Positions 1 to 8,700 of a DNA stretch of 64,000 nt are shown piece by piece. This DNA comes from Streptomyces sp. AC555_RSS877. GTDB taxonomy: Bacteria; Actinomycetota; Actinomycetes; Streptomycetales; Streptomycetaceae. The notes under the pieces are model-generated. The model was not told where the DNA came from, did no database searches, and was given only the letters and a program-made list of their open reading frames with translations. Positions within the stretch are counted from its first letter, which is position 1, and each line of letters starts with the position of its first letter. Both the position numbers and the translations under genes were made by a program. Location of the stretch: NCBI RefSeq assembly GCF_019049245.1, contig NZ_JAGMUK010000218.1:186001-250000 (forward strand), in the 5' to 3' direction.

Positions 1-1
1 C

Positions 2-241
2 TCTGACGCGGTGACCGAGGACCTGGTGGGCCGGCTGCGCGACCTGGACGACATCGCCAAGTCCCGCGGGCAGACCCTGGCCCAGCTGGCGCTGGCCTGG
101 GTGCTGCGCGGCGGCCGGGTGACCTCCGCCCTGGTCGGCGCGAGCAGCGCTCAGCAGCTGGAGGACAGCGTCGGCGCCCTCGGCAACCTGGACTTCGACG
201 CGGACGAGCTGGCCCGGATCGACGCGGTGATCAAGCCGTAA
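2..241 (+). CDS. Aldo/keto reductase, C-terminal end (5' truncated by window)
   Basis: The open frame enters from the left edge and stops at a TAA at 239-241, giving about 79 C-terminal residues. The visible part reads like the end of a YghZ/KvbA-type NADPH-dependent aldo/keto reductase: the AQLALAWVLR helix, then the strand and loop TSALVGASSAQQLEDSVGAL, which in this family forms part of the nucleotide-binding C-terminal barrel segment, then a LDFDADELARIDAVI tail. The catalytic Tyr and Lys lie upstream of the window, so activity cannot be judged. Its last 11 bases overlap the end of the convergent DUF1905 gene. Confidence 0.85.
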   Translation, partial: SDAVTEDLVGRLRDLDDIAKSRGQTLAQLALAWVLRGGRVTSALVGASSAQQLEDSVGALGNLDFDADELARIDAVIKP

Positions 242-518
242 TCCGCTCCTCGAGCCGCACGGTCACGGTGTCGCCCTCCTCCTTCCCGATCGCCTTGCGC
301 ACCTCGGCCTTCACGGGCAGCTTGTGGGTGCCGTCGCCCAGGGCCATGAAGGAGCTGCGGAAGGGGTGCCCGTCGATCGTGCCGCGCACCTTGACCAGTC
401 CTCGGGTGCCGAAGAACGCGACGGAGTCGGGCCACAGGAGATAGGTCCAGCCGCCCTCCTGCGGGCTCTTGCGCAGGACGGCGGTGAATTCGGTGTCCAG
501 TTTCGCGGTCGTACCCAT
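231..518 (-). CDS. DUF1905 domain protein
   Basis: A 95-aa protein that matches the small all-beta DUF1905 family from end to end: TEFTAVLRKSPQEGGWTYLL, then the pattern of a GLVKVRGTIDGHPFRSSFMALGDGTHKLPV core and a KAEVRKAIGKEEGDTVTVRLE end. The function of this family is unknown; members are soluble cytoplasmic proteins, often next to small-molecule enzymes. The ATG is at 518 with a purine-rich stretch upstream. It lies downstream of the NTF2-like gene on the same strand, and the upstream ORF runs through it in another frame. The DUF1905 frame is the one with recognisable family sequence, so I treat it as the real product here. Confidence 0.85.
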   Translation of the reverse strand: MGTTAKLDTEFTAVLRKSPQEGGWTYLLWPDSVAFFGTRGLVKVRGTIDGHPFRSSFMALGDGTHKLPVKAEVRKAIGKEEGDTVTVRLEERITA

Positions 519-982
519 GATGTTCTCTCCGCTCCCGGTGGTTTCTTCTCAGGGAGACCGCCGGGAGCGGGAGAACTCATCGCCGGACCGGTCCTCAGTC
601 TCCCGCGGGTATCCATCCGGTCCAGGAAGCCGAGCACGGTCCTGATCCGCCCGTCGGTGTCCAGCGTGATCACGCCGGAGCCGGCCACGGGCGCCGAGCC
701 GTCGCTCTCGTTCACGAGCTCCCAGGAGAAGCGTGCCGTGTGGTGGCGGCCGTCCACCGTGCCGGTGAGCCGGAAGGTGAAGCCCGGGAACTGCGCGTGC
801 GTCGCCGCGATGACGGCCGCGATCCGTTCGTGGCCGTCGACATCGCTGAACGGGTCGGTGTAGGTGCCGTCCGCGGCCCAGGCGGCCGCGACCGCCGTGA
901 CCCGGGCCTCGGTCTCCCGGGCGTTCCAGGCCTCGAAATAGCGGGCGACGGCGCTGCCGTACCGGTCGGTGTTCGCGGGCAT
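311..982 (-). CDS. NTF2-like/SnoaL-family protein with anomalous read-through tail
   Basis: The first ~130 residues form an NTF2-like (SnoaL/nuclear transport factor 2) cone fold: helix YGSAVARYFEAWNARET, then YTDPFSDVDGHERIAAVI, then the strands FTFRLTGTVDGRHHTARFSWEL and GSGVITLDTDGRIRTVLGF. Such proteins bind small hydrophobic ligands or act as isomerases and cyclases; the substrate is unknown. The ATG at 982 has a good GGAGG upstream. After about residue 132 the frame passes through a hairpin and then overlaps the whole first 208 bases of the DUF1905 gene in a different frame, giving a low-complexity Arg/Ala/Pro-rich tail of 223 total residues. The tail is probably not native, so a stop codon lost by mutation or a sequencing frameshift is likely. 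The functional protein probably ends near 590. Confidence 0.7.
   Translation of the reverse strand: MPANTDRYGSAVARYFEAWNARETEARVTAVAAAWAADGTYTDPFSDVDGHERIAAVIAATHAQFPGFTFRLTGTVDGRHHTARFSWELVNESDGSAPVAGSGVITLDTDGRIRTVLGFLDRMDTRGRLRTGPAMSSPAPGGLPEKKPPGAERTSWVRPRNWTPNSPPSCARARRRAAGPISCGPTPSRSSAPEDWSRCAARSTGTPSAAPSWPWATAPTSCP
529..570. terminator. 13-bp hairpin between NTF2-like domain and DUF1905 gene
   Basis: Arms 529-541 (CCGCTCCCGGTGG) and 558-570 (CCGCCGGGAGCGG) pair over 13 positions with one mismatch that can be a G-U pair, around a 16-nt loop. It sits where the NTF2-like gene should end, just before the DUF1905 start, which suggests an original intergenic terminator or attenuator. Confidence 0.45.
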
Positions 983-1316
983 GGGCGATCAGCCTCCATC
1001 GAGGTCGTTTCCGCTGGTCGGAACCGGGGTCCGCGTGTCGGCGACCCGGTACCGCAACCATGCCCCGACCGCGGCGGACGGTCGATTGCCCCCCAGGTGA
1101 TGACGGCATCGCCATGTACTCGCCATTTTTCGGCCATGAAGGGCCGTGAATATGCCAGGAGACTGGCCAAAAAGTCGTGGTGACAGTGTTTCAGTAGTGA
1201 ACATACTCGACTGTTAGGACTTCACATCCAGCGAAGCCCCAGTCACGCACAGCACATGAGCCGCAGGGAAAGCGAGGCCCGGCCGACAGGCTAGCGAAGC
1301 AGCGGGGGAGTGGATC
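983..1316. other. Intergenic region, no gene seen
   Basis: The 334 bases between the divergent NTF2-like gene and the 1317 gene carry no recognisable coding sequence. The part from about 1100 to 1260 is visibly richer in A and T than the neighbourhood and holds a candidate promoter described separately. A short repeat (CGGCC...GGCCG near 1131-1146) could form a weak hairpin. Confidence 0.6.
1180..1207 (+). promoter_or_regulatory. Candidate promoter of the 1317 gene
   Basis: GTGACA at 1180-1185 (5 of 6 matches to TTGACA) is followed after 16 bases by CATACT at 1202-1207. A start near 1214 would leave a leader of about 100 nt before the GTG start. Confidence 0.3.
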
Positions 1317-1727
1317 GTGCACGACGAATTCCTGTGCCATGTCACGGGGTACGGCACTTGCGGCGGCCGACGCGTCGGCGTGCCCCTCGGAACCTACCGG
1401 GCCCCCACCCTCGCGCTCGCCCTGTGGTGGCTGCGCGACCGCGCCGCCTGGATCGCCGAGCGCCTCGACCCCCAGCCGGAGGCCGACCACTTACCGGCCG
1501 GCGCGCTCGTCCCGGTCGCCGCCACGGTGCCCGACGTGCCCGCCGTGCTCCGGAACTGGTGCAGGGATCCGGCCCAACAGGAGCGGGTGGCCGACGAGTT
1601 GGCCGCGGGGCGGCTGGTGCGGATCGCCGCCAGCGACGACACCACCGAGTACGAGCTGCTGGCGGAGTCCGTGGACGCCCTGCGCATGCAGCGCACCGCC
1701 TCCATGCTGTTCACGCCCGTGGCCTGA
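1317..1727 (+). CDS. Conserved hypothetical protein with a TTA leucine codon
   Basis: A 136-aa soluble protein I do not recognise. It starts at GTG 1317, seven bases after a strong GGGGGAG ribosome site. It is rich in Trp, Arg and Ala with no signal or membrane segment; a central amphipathic stretch (LALALWWLRDRAAWIAERLD) is followed by a mixed alpha/beta C-terminal half. The codon for Leu59 (1491-1493) is TTA. In Streptomyces TTA is read only by the bldA tRNA, so translation is expected to be tied to development or late growth. It is the only in-frame TTA I found among the called genes. Its own promoter region and isolation from the FHA-ABC operon suggest a monocistronic unit. Confidence 0.75.
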   Translation: MHDEFLCHVTGYGTCGGRRVGVPLGTYRAPTLALALWWLRDRAAWIAERLDPQPEADHLPAGALVPVAATVPDVPAVLRNWCRDPAQQERVADELAAGRLVRIAASDDTTEYELLAESVDALRMQRTASMLFTPVA

Positions 1728-1773
1728 CGGGCGACGCCGGGCGCGGATCGGTACCAATCGGTAGAATTCAGGT

Positions 1774-4113
1774 ATGGCGAAGCGGCCGGTGGCACCCACG
1801 GCGCCCGAACTCGTGGTGGAGACCGAAACCGGCTCCACGGTGATGAGTCCGGGCCACGACTACCACGTCGGCCGCGATCCGTTGTGCGACATCGTCATCG
1901 ACGATGCCCGGGTCTCGTGGCACCACGCGGTGCTGCGGCCCGAGGCCGACCACTGGACCCTCGAGGACGAGAACAGCACCAACGGCACCTACGCCGACGG
2001 CCGCCGGATCCACGAGTGGGGCGTCGGCCCCGGCAGCGTCATCCGCTTCGGCAGCCCGGCCGACGGCCCGTGCGCCGTCCTCGCCGGCCTCCCGCCCCCG
2101 GAACCGGAACGCCCCTCCGCGGTCTCGATGCCCGCCCTGACCAGCACCTTCCGGCAGCCCACCACCGTACGGCCGCTGCCCACCCGCACCGTCCGCATCG
2201 GGCGCGCCGAGGACAACGACCTGGTCATCGACGACCTGGGCGTCTCCCGCCGGCACGCCGAACTGCGCGCCCTGCCGGACGGGACGTACGAGATCGTCGA
2301 CCTCGGCAGCCACAACGGCACCTTCCTCAACGGCCTGGCCGTCACCCGCGCCCTCATCGGCCCCGGCGACATCGTCGGCATCGGCCACTCGGCGTTCAGC
2401 CTGGTCGGCGACCAGCTGCAGGAGTACGTCGACACCGGCGAGGTCTCCCTCGACGTGCAGGACCTCACGGTCGCCGTCGACCACGGCCGCAAGACCCTCC
2501 TCGACCACGTGTCGTTCCCGGTGGGCGAGAAGTGCCTGCTCGCCGTCGTCGGCCCGAGCGGCGCCGGGAAGTCCACGCTCCTCAACGCCCTGACCGGACA
2601 GCGCCCCGCCGACCACGGCACGGTCCTGTACGACGGCCGTGACCTCTACCGCGACTACGCCGAACTGCGCCAGCGCATCGGCCTGGTCCCGCAGGACGAC
2701 ATCCTGCACTCCCAGCTGACCGTCCGCAGCGCCCTGTCCTACGCCGCCGAACTGCGCTTCCCGCAGGACACCGCGAAGGCAGAGCGCCGCGCCAGGGTCG
2801 ACGAGGTCATCCGGGAACTCGGCCTGGAGGAGCGGGCACGGCAGCCCGTGCACAGCCTGTCCGGCGGCCAGCGCAAGCGCGTCAGCGTGGCCCTGGAGCT
2901 GCTGACCAAGCCGTCCCTGCTGTTCCTCGACGAACCGACCTCGGGCCTGGACCCCGGCATGGACCGCTCGGTGATGCACATGCTGCGCGGTCTCGCCGAC
3001 GACGGCCGCACGGTCATCGTCGTCACCCACAGCGTCCTCAGCCTCGACGTCTGCGACCGGCTCCTCGTGCTCGCGCCCGGCGGGAAGATCGCCTACTACG
3101 GCCCGCCCGAGGACGCCCTCGCCTACTTCGGCTTCACTCAGTGGCCGGAGGCCTTCGAGGCCTTCGAACGGGACCGCGACCGCGACTGGGCGGGGGAGTT
3201 CCACACCTCGCCGTCCCGGCGCCGGTACGTCCAGGACGCGAGCGCGCAGCCCCGGCGGCCCCGCGAGGGCCCCGTCCTCATCACAGCCCCGGCCAGACCG
3301 CGCAGCCGGGGCGCCCAGCTGGGCACCCTCGTGCGCCGGTACGCGGCCGCGCTCAGCGCCGACCGCACCTTCCTCGCCATCATGATCGCTCTGCCCTTCG
3401 TGATGGGCGCCATGGGCCGAGCCCTGGCCGGCAGCAAACTGACCCAGGAAACAGCCATGAACGCGCTGCTGATCCTGTGCGTCGGCGGAGTCCTCACCGG
3501 CGCGGCCAACGCCGTGCGCGAACTCGTCAAGGAACGCGTGATCTACCAGCGTGAGCGGGCCGTGGGCCTGTCCAGATCCGCGTACCTGATGTCCAAGGTC
3601 GTCGTCCTCGGCACGATCACCGTCCTGCAGGCCGTCGTACTGACCCTGGTCGCCCTGCTCGGCGTCGACCTCAACGCGCCCGGTGGCGAAGGTGTGTTGA
3701 TGCCGCCCCTTGCCGAAATCACCGTCGCCGTCGCCCTGCTGGCGTTCACCGCGATGATGCTCGGCCTGCTGGTCTCCGCGATGGTGCGCAAGGAGGAGGT
3801 GACGATGCCGCTGCTCGTGCTGCTCGCCATCGTCCAAGTGGTCTTCTGCGGCGCCCTGCTGAAACTCGACGGCGTGCCCGGGCTGGAACAACTGGCGTGG
3901 CTGGTGCCCTCACGATGGGCGCTCGGCGCGATGGCCGGCACCGTCGGCCTGGCCCGGATCGTGCCCGGCGAGCTCACCGGCGATCCGCTGTTCGAGCACT
4001 CGGCCGGGGTGTGGCTGCTCAACGTGGCCATGCTGGTCGTCCTGTCGGCGGCCTTCGGATTCTTCGTCTCCCGGCTGCTGCGCCGGCACGAGCCCGCCGT
4101 GATGCGGAAGTAG
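1774..4113 (+). CDS. FHA-FHA-ABC transporter (ABCG-type half transporter, Rv1747-like)
   Basis: A 779-aa fusion of two phosphothreonine-binding FHA domains with an ABCG-type ATPase and permease. FHA1 (about 25-100) shows HVGR, RVSWHH and STNGT; FHA2 (about 135-215) shows RIGR, VSRRHAEL and SHNGT. The ATPase has Walker A GPSGAGKST (260-268), signature LSGGQRKR (about 362) and Walker B LLFLDEPTSGLD. About six membrane helices follow from residue 510 (ABC-2 permease). The order is the same as in Mycobacterium Rv1747, whose FHA domains are regulated by the neighbouring kinase PknF; here a Ser/Thr kinase lies two genes downstream. The exported substrate is unknown. The ATG at 1774 is chosen because conserved FHA sequence starts soon after. 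The next gene begins 9 bases downstream, so an operon is likely. Confidence 0.93.
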   Translation: MAKRPVAPTAPELVVETETGSTVMSPGHDYHVGRDPLCDIVIDDARVSWHHAVLRPEADHWTLEDENSTNGTYADGRRIHEWGVGPGSVIRFGSPADGPCAVLAGLPPPEPERPSAVSMPALTSTFRQPTTVRPLPTRTVRIGRAEDNDLVIDDLGVSRRHAELRALPDGTYEIVDLGSHNGTFLNGLAVTRALIGPGDIVGIGHSAFSLVGDQLQEYVDTGEVSLDVQDLTVAVDHGRKTLLDHVSFPVGEKCLLAVVGPSGAGKSTLLNALTGQRPADHGTVLYDGRDLYRDYAELRQRIGLVPQDDILHSQLTVRSALSYAAELRFPQDTAKAERRARVDEVIRELGLEERARQPVHSLSGGQRKRVSVALELLTKPSLLFLDEPTSGLDPGMDRSVMHMLRGLADDGRTVIVVTHSVLSLDVCDRLLVLAPGGKIAYYGPPEDALAYFGFTQWPEAFEAFERDRDRDWAGEFHTSPSRRRYVQDASAQPRRPREGPVLITAPARPRSRGAQLGTLVRRYAAALSADRTFLAIMIALPFVMGAMGRALAGSKLTQETAMNALLILCVGGVLTGAANAVRELVKERVIYQRERAVGLSRSAYLMSKVVVLGTITVLQAVVLTLVALLGVDLNAPGGEGVLMPPLAEITVAVALLAFTAMMLGLLVSAMVRKEEVTMPLLVLLAIVQVVFCGALLKLDGVPGLEQLAWLVPSRWALGAMAGTVGLARIVPGELTGDPLFEHSAGVWLLNVAMLVVLSAAFGFFVSRLLRRHEPAVMRK

Positions 4114-4122
4114 CGGCGCGCG

Positions 4123-4668
4123 ATGACAGCCCCAGGATTCCGGCCCACCCACGTCGTGCCCCAGAACGGCATGCCCGCCTGGGAGGCCCCCGACCCCGCC
4201 CGGCCCACCGTGCCCCTCGACGCGCTGCTGCCGGTCCAGCTCGCCGAGCGACGCGGCGACTGGGCGTACGTCCTGTGCGCCAACGGCTGGTCGGCCTGGG
4301 TCGACGGCCGCCACCTGGTCGCCGTACCCCAGGACCCACCGCTCGCCCACGGCCCGCTCGGCCATACCGCCGACCCCCGCCCCCTGCTCACCCGCGCCGA
4401 AAACGCCCTGGCCCGCTACCGGGCCGCGGTCGAGGAACTGACGGCCGGTGCGCTGGAGGGGGAGGCCTTTCGCGTGCGGACGCGAGGACTGCGGCTCGGG
4501 GTCGTCGTGGACGGGGAGTCGATGTGGCTCTACGACGACGAACGCGGGCGGTGGGCGTACGCGGACGGGACCCGGCTCAGCACCTACGCCACGGACGACG
4601 GGCCCCGCGCCGCCGCCGCGGATCCCGGACACGCCCCCACCCAGGTCGTGACACCTGATGGCCCATGA
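4123..4668 (+). CDS. SH3-like domain protein
   Basis: A 181-aa soluble protein between the FHA-ABC transporter and the kinase. The N-terminal half resembles a bacterial SH3-like fold: VPLDALLPVQLAERRGDWAYVLCANGWSAWVDGRHLV has the usual alternation of strands with the W-A-WVDGR end. The middle is a helix (LLTRAENALARYRAAVEELTAG). A second beta unit follows (FRVRTRGLRLGVVVDGESMWLYDDERGRWAYADGTRL). No catalytic motif is seen. Its stop overlaps the kinase start by 11 bases, so the two are probably translationally coupled and act in one pathway, perhaps as a scaffold or kinase-associated sensor (inference). Confidence 0.8.
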   Translation: MTAPGFRPTHVVPQNGMPAWEAPDPARPTVPLDALLPVQLAERRGDWAYVLCANGWSAWVDGRHLVAVPQDPPLAHGPLGHTADPRPLLTRAENALARYRAAVEELTAGALEGEAFRVRTRGLRLGVVVDGESMWLYDDERGRWAYADGTRLSTYATDDGPRAAAADPGHAPTQVVTPDGP

Positions 4669-5647
4669 ATCGAGCCTCTTCTCAGGGCGGCCCTCCGAGC
4701 TGATCGGCAAGCAGGTCGCCGGCTACCGCATCGAGCGCGAGATCGGACGCGGCGGCATGGCCGTCGTCTACCGCGCCCGGGACCTGCGCCTGGACCGGAC
4801 CGTCGCCCTCAAGCTGCTCGCCCCCGAACTCGCCCGCAACGACACCTTCCGCCGCCGCTTCACCCACGAGTCCCACGTGGCCGCCGCGATCGACCACCCG
4901 AACATCGTGCCGGTCTTCGAGGCGGGCGAGACGGACGGCATCCTGTACATCGCGATGCGCTACGTCCCCGGCAGCGACCTGCGCCACCTCCTGGACCGCG
5001 ACGGACCCCTGCCGCTCCCGACCGCGATCCGGATCGCCGCCCAGGTCGGTTCCGCGCTGGACGCGGCCCACGAGCACGGCCTGGTCCACCGGGACGTGAA
5101 GCCCGGCAACATCCTGGTGGCCCGCGGCACCGACAGCGACCACCCCGAGCACGTCTACCTCACCGACTTCGGTCTGACGAAGAAGTCCCTGTCCCTGACC
5201 GGCTTCACCACGGTCGGCCAGTTCGTCGGCACGCTCGACTACGTGGCCCCCGAGCAGATCTCCGGACGCCCCGTCGACGGCCGCTGCGACGTCTACGGCT
5301 TCGCCTGCGTCGTCTACGAGACCCTCGCGGGCCGCCCGCCCTTCCGCCGCGACGACGACATGGCCCTCCTGTGGGCCCACCAGTACGACGAACCGGCACC
5401 CCTGACCGAGGCCCGCCCCGAGCTCGCCCCCCACCTCGACACCGTCTTCGCCAAGGCCCTGGCCAAGAGCCCCGACGACCGTTACGACTCCTGCCTCACC
5501 TTCGTCGCCGCCCTGCGTGGCGCCCCGGCGGGCGGCCACCCGCCGACCGAGGTCGCCCGGGACGTCGTGGCCCCTGCACCCGACCGGCCGAAACCGCCGC
5601 CACGGTGGGCCGAACCGGTCATCGGGCAGCTGGGCCGCCAGCCCTGA
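4658..5647 (+). CDS. Soluble serine/threonine protein kinase
   Basis: A 329-aa Hanks-type kinase with all core motifs: Gly-rich loop IGRGGMAVVY (29-38), ATP-binding Lys52 in VALKLL, catalytic loop HRDVKPGN (144-151), DFG (170-172), an activation loop with several Ser/Thr (KSLSLTGFTTVGQ) and APE (197-199). A short Pro-rich tail follows the domain. No membrane helix or sensor domain is present, unlike the PknB/PknF types, so it is cytoplasmic. It overlaps the SH3-like gene by 11 bases and follows the FHA-ABC gene, whose FHA domains are likely readers or substrates, as in the PknF-Rv1747 pair. The downstream CHAT gene starts 151 bases later and may have its own promoter. Confidence 0.95.
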   Translation: MAHESSLFSGRPSELIGKQVAGYRIEREIGRGGMAVVYRARDLRLDRTVALKLLAPELARNDTFRRRFTHESHVAAAIDHPNIVPVFEAGETDGILYIAMRYVPGSDLRHLLDRDGPLPLPTAIRIAAQVGSALDAAHEHGLVHRDVKPGNILVARGTDSDHPEHVYLTDFGLTKKSLSLTGFTTVGQFVGTLDYVAPEQISGRPVDGRCDVYGFACVVYETLAGRPPFRRDDDMALLWAHQYDEPAPLTEARPELAPHLDTVFAKALAKSPDDRYDSCLTFVAALRGAPAGGHPPTEVARDVVAPAPDRPKPPPRWAEPVIGQLGRQP

Positions 5648-5694
5648 CCGAGTCCACCCAGGTCCTGCACCGTTCGGATCGACGTGCGAGCGGG

Positions 5695-5725
5695 TTGACC
5701 TCGGCTCATCATGGAGAGGTAAGCC
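5695..5725 (+). promoter_or_regulatory. Candidate promoter of the CHAT/TCAD1 pair
   Basis: TTGACC at 5695-5700 followed by 19 bases and TAAGCC at 5720-5725. It is the only housekeeping-like -35/-10 pair I see in the 151-base gap after the kinase gene. Confidence 0.35.
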
Positions 5726-5798
5726 AACCGGCCCCGCCTGTCATCAGAGATACGCGGGAGGCCTGCGACCATGCGGGTCTTCCGGGAACGGGGTGGCG

Positions 5799-8700
5799 AT
5801 GGCCACCGTCCTGGAATTGCAGATCTGCCCACTTCATCCGGACGATTGCGAGTATGAGGTCCGGGTGGTGAAGGCGGCAGCGGGCGGAGAGCCCCGGGCC
5901 TCGATGACGCTCGACGTCGACGAGTTGCTGTCGCACCGGAGTGAGCTGGAGGACAAGGTCCTCGCCTCCGCGGCTGCGACCCGTCGGGTGGTGCCGATGA
6001 GTGAGCAGGCCGTGCAACAGGTAGGCCGTCAACTGTTCGACGCGCTGTTCGCCGGCCCGGTCTCCGGAACGTACCGAGCGAGCCTGGGCGTGGCACGGGA
6101 GCGACAGGAGCGGCTGCAGATCGTGCTGCGGATGGAGGCACCGAAGCTGGACCTGCTTCCCTGGGAGGCACTCTTCGACTCGCACGACGGGACCTATCCG
6201 TGCCGACGCTGGCCGATCGTCCGACACCTGCCCGCCTCGTACACACCCAGGCCCCTTGCTGTGGAACTGCCGCTGCGGATCCTCGTAGTGATCGCCTCGC
6301 CGCGCGGGCTCCCCATGCTGGACACCGACGCCGAACGCGAACGACTGGAGCAGGCCCTCGCGGCACAAGTCACCCACGAGGAGGTGGAGTTGGTCTGGGT
6401 GACGCAAGCGAGCTGGACAAGTTTGCAGTCCCGCCTGCTGAGTGGCCGGTGGCACGTACTCCACTTCATCGGCCACGGGTACTACGACACTCTCTCCGAC
6501 GAGGGCCAGATTGCGCTCGTGAGTGAGGGCGGAGGCGGCGGCGCTCAGATGGTGGACGCTTCCAGTCTGGCGGACCTGTTGGGGGAGGCGGATCCCCCTC
6601 CACGACTGGTGGTGCTGAATTCCTGCTCGTCCGCCATGGGCGGGGTGGACGACAGGTTCTCCAGCGTGGGAGCAGCCCTCGTGCGAGGTGGTATCAGCGC
6701 GGTGGCGGCGATGCAGTTCGCGGTCAGCGACCAGGCCTCAGTGCATTTTGCCCAGGGGTTCTACACCGCATTGGCTCATGGCCGTCGCATCGACGATGCC
6801 GTCAGGAGCGGAAGAATCTCCATACTCGGTGGCAGCAAGTCCCTGGAATGGATTACTCCAGTGCTGTACGTGCGTGGCGAGGCAGACAGCCTCTTTGACG
6901 TGGCCGCATCGCCGCCCAGGCCGCAGGTCCCCGAACCTGCCGCATCGCATCCGCCGCACGTTGACCCGCAGCCATCCGTTGACCTCAACAAACGCCACGC
7001 GCAGTTGCGCACGCTTCACGCCATGGCCGGCGCACAGTTGCGCATGGGTCATCCCGGCGAAGCCATCAAGCTGCTTGACGACTTGCTCATCCTGGACCCG
7101 AAAGATGCCGACGCGGCCATGCTTCGGCAAAAGGCTGCCGACCAGCAGCAGATCGTCGAGCTCCGTCATCGAGCGACAGAGGCGGAGGAATCTGAGGACT
7201 GGCCCAGTGCGATCGACATCTATGATCAAATTCTGCAGAAACAACCGGAGGACCAGGACGCTGCCGGACGACGCAACTTCTGTCGTGATCGCCGCCGTAT
7301 CACGCATCTCCAGGAAGAATTGCGCATCCACGCGGACGCGGGCCGGTGGCAGCCAGTCCTGGACGTCAGTGAAGAAATCGGCCGACTGGATCCGAGTGCC
7401 GCCGATCCTGACCGGCTGGCCACGAGGGCCCGCGAGGCGATGAAAGAGGCGCAACGGGCAGCCCAGTTGGTGCGTTTGTACGCCCAGGGTCTGGCAGCTG
7501 AGGAAGCGGGAGACTGGTCCACCGCGATCGACACCTACGAGCAGATCCTGCAGCTGGATCCGGAGTCCCGGGATGCCGCCACGCGAAGCGAGTTCTGTCG
7601 CGACCGTCGACGCATCGCTGTTCTCCGGGAAGAACTGTGCCGTCATGCGGGCGAAAACCGATGGCAGGCAGTTCTGGACGTCAGTGAAGAGATCAGTCAG
7701 TTGGACCAGGATGCCGCCGATCCCGACGGGCTGGCCACGCGGGCCCGTCAGGCGGTGAAGGAGGCGCAGCGCGCAACCCGTCTGGACCATTTGTACGTCC
7801 GAGCCCTCGCGGCCGAGGAGGTGGAAGACTGGTCCAGCGCGATAGAGATCTATGATTCCCTTTCGCGTGACGGCGATGGGTACCGAGACAGCGTAAGGCG
7901 TCGCGACCTCTGCATACAGCGTCGGAGGGACGGCGAGCCGGCGGCCGATTCCCGAGATGACTCGACTGCGCCCCCCGTTTGGTCAGTCGAGCTAGCCGCC
8001 CCTTGCGGAGCCCTTGCGTGGAACCCGAGCTGGCAGATAATAGCCGTCAATATTCGATCCGACGCACGCATTCGCCTTTACGACTTCAGTGGTGAAGAAC
8101 AACTGGATTTCAGAACCGGAGACAAGTGGGGTCCTTATGCCGTCGCTTTCAGTTCGGACGGCACGCGCCTTGTCGGGAATTTCAGGCAAGGCTGCAAGAT
8201 ATGGGACACCCAAACCGGAGAAAAATACCGTCAGATCCGCTTCCCGGCGGGGATGACCTCGGCGGATTTCAGTCCGGACGGCACACGACTCGCTACCGGA
8301 CTCTACGGCTACGCCTTTGTTTGGGATGTCGAGACGGGAAAGCAAGTGTTCCAGTCTCGTCAGCGAGCAGCAACCTCAGTTGCCTACAGCCCGGATGGCA
8401 GTCGACTGGCCATCGCTGATCAAGGTGGGCTGAGTGTATTTGACACGAGCAGCGGCCGGGAAATCGGAAAAGATCATAGAGGATTCTTGAATGCCGTGGC
8501 TTTCAGTCCGGACGGTACGTATCTCGCCACCGCCAGTGAAGACTGCGTAGTGCGCATCTGGGACGTCAGTGCTCGCGTGCGCGAGGCCTGCGAAATAGCC
8601 CACGACTACCCGGTCGGTACAGTGGATTTCTGCCCGGACGGCAACCATCTCGCCATGGGAGGTGAAGACCAGGTAGCTCGTGTGTGGGACATCTTCGACG

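Noticed and set aside
1768..3891. 707-aa open frame antisense to the FHA-ABC gene
   Set aside because: High-GC antisense shadow; its composition is His/Gln/Asp/Gly repeats without domains, while the sense frame has full FHA and ABC motifs.
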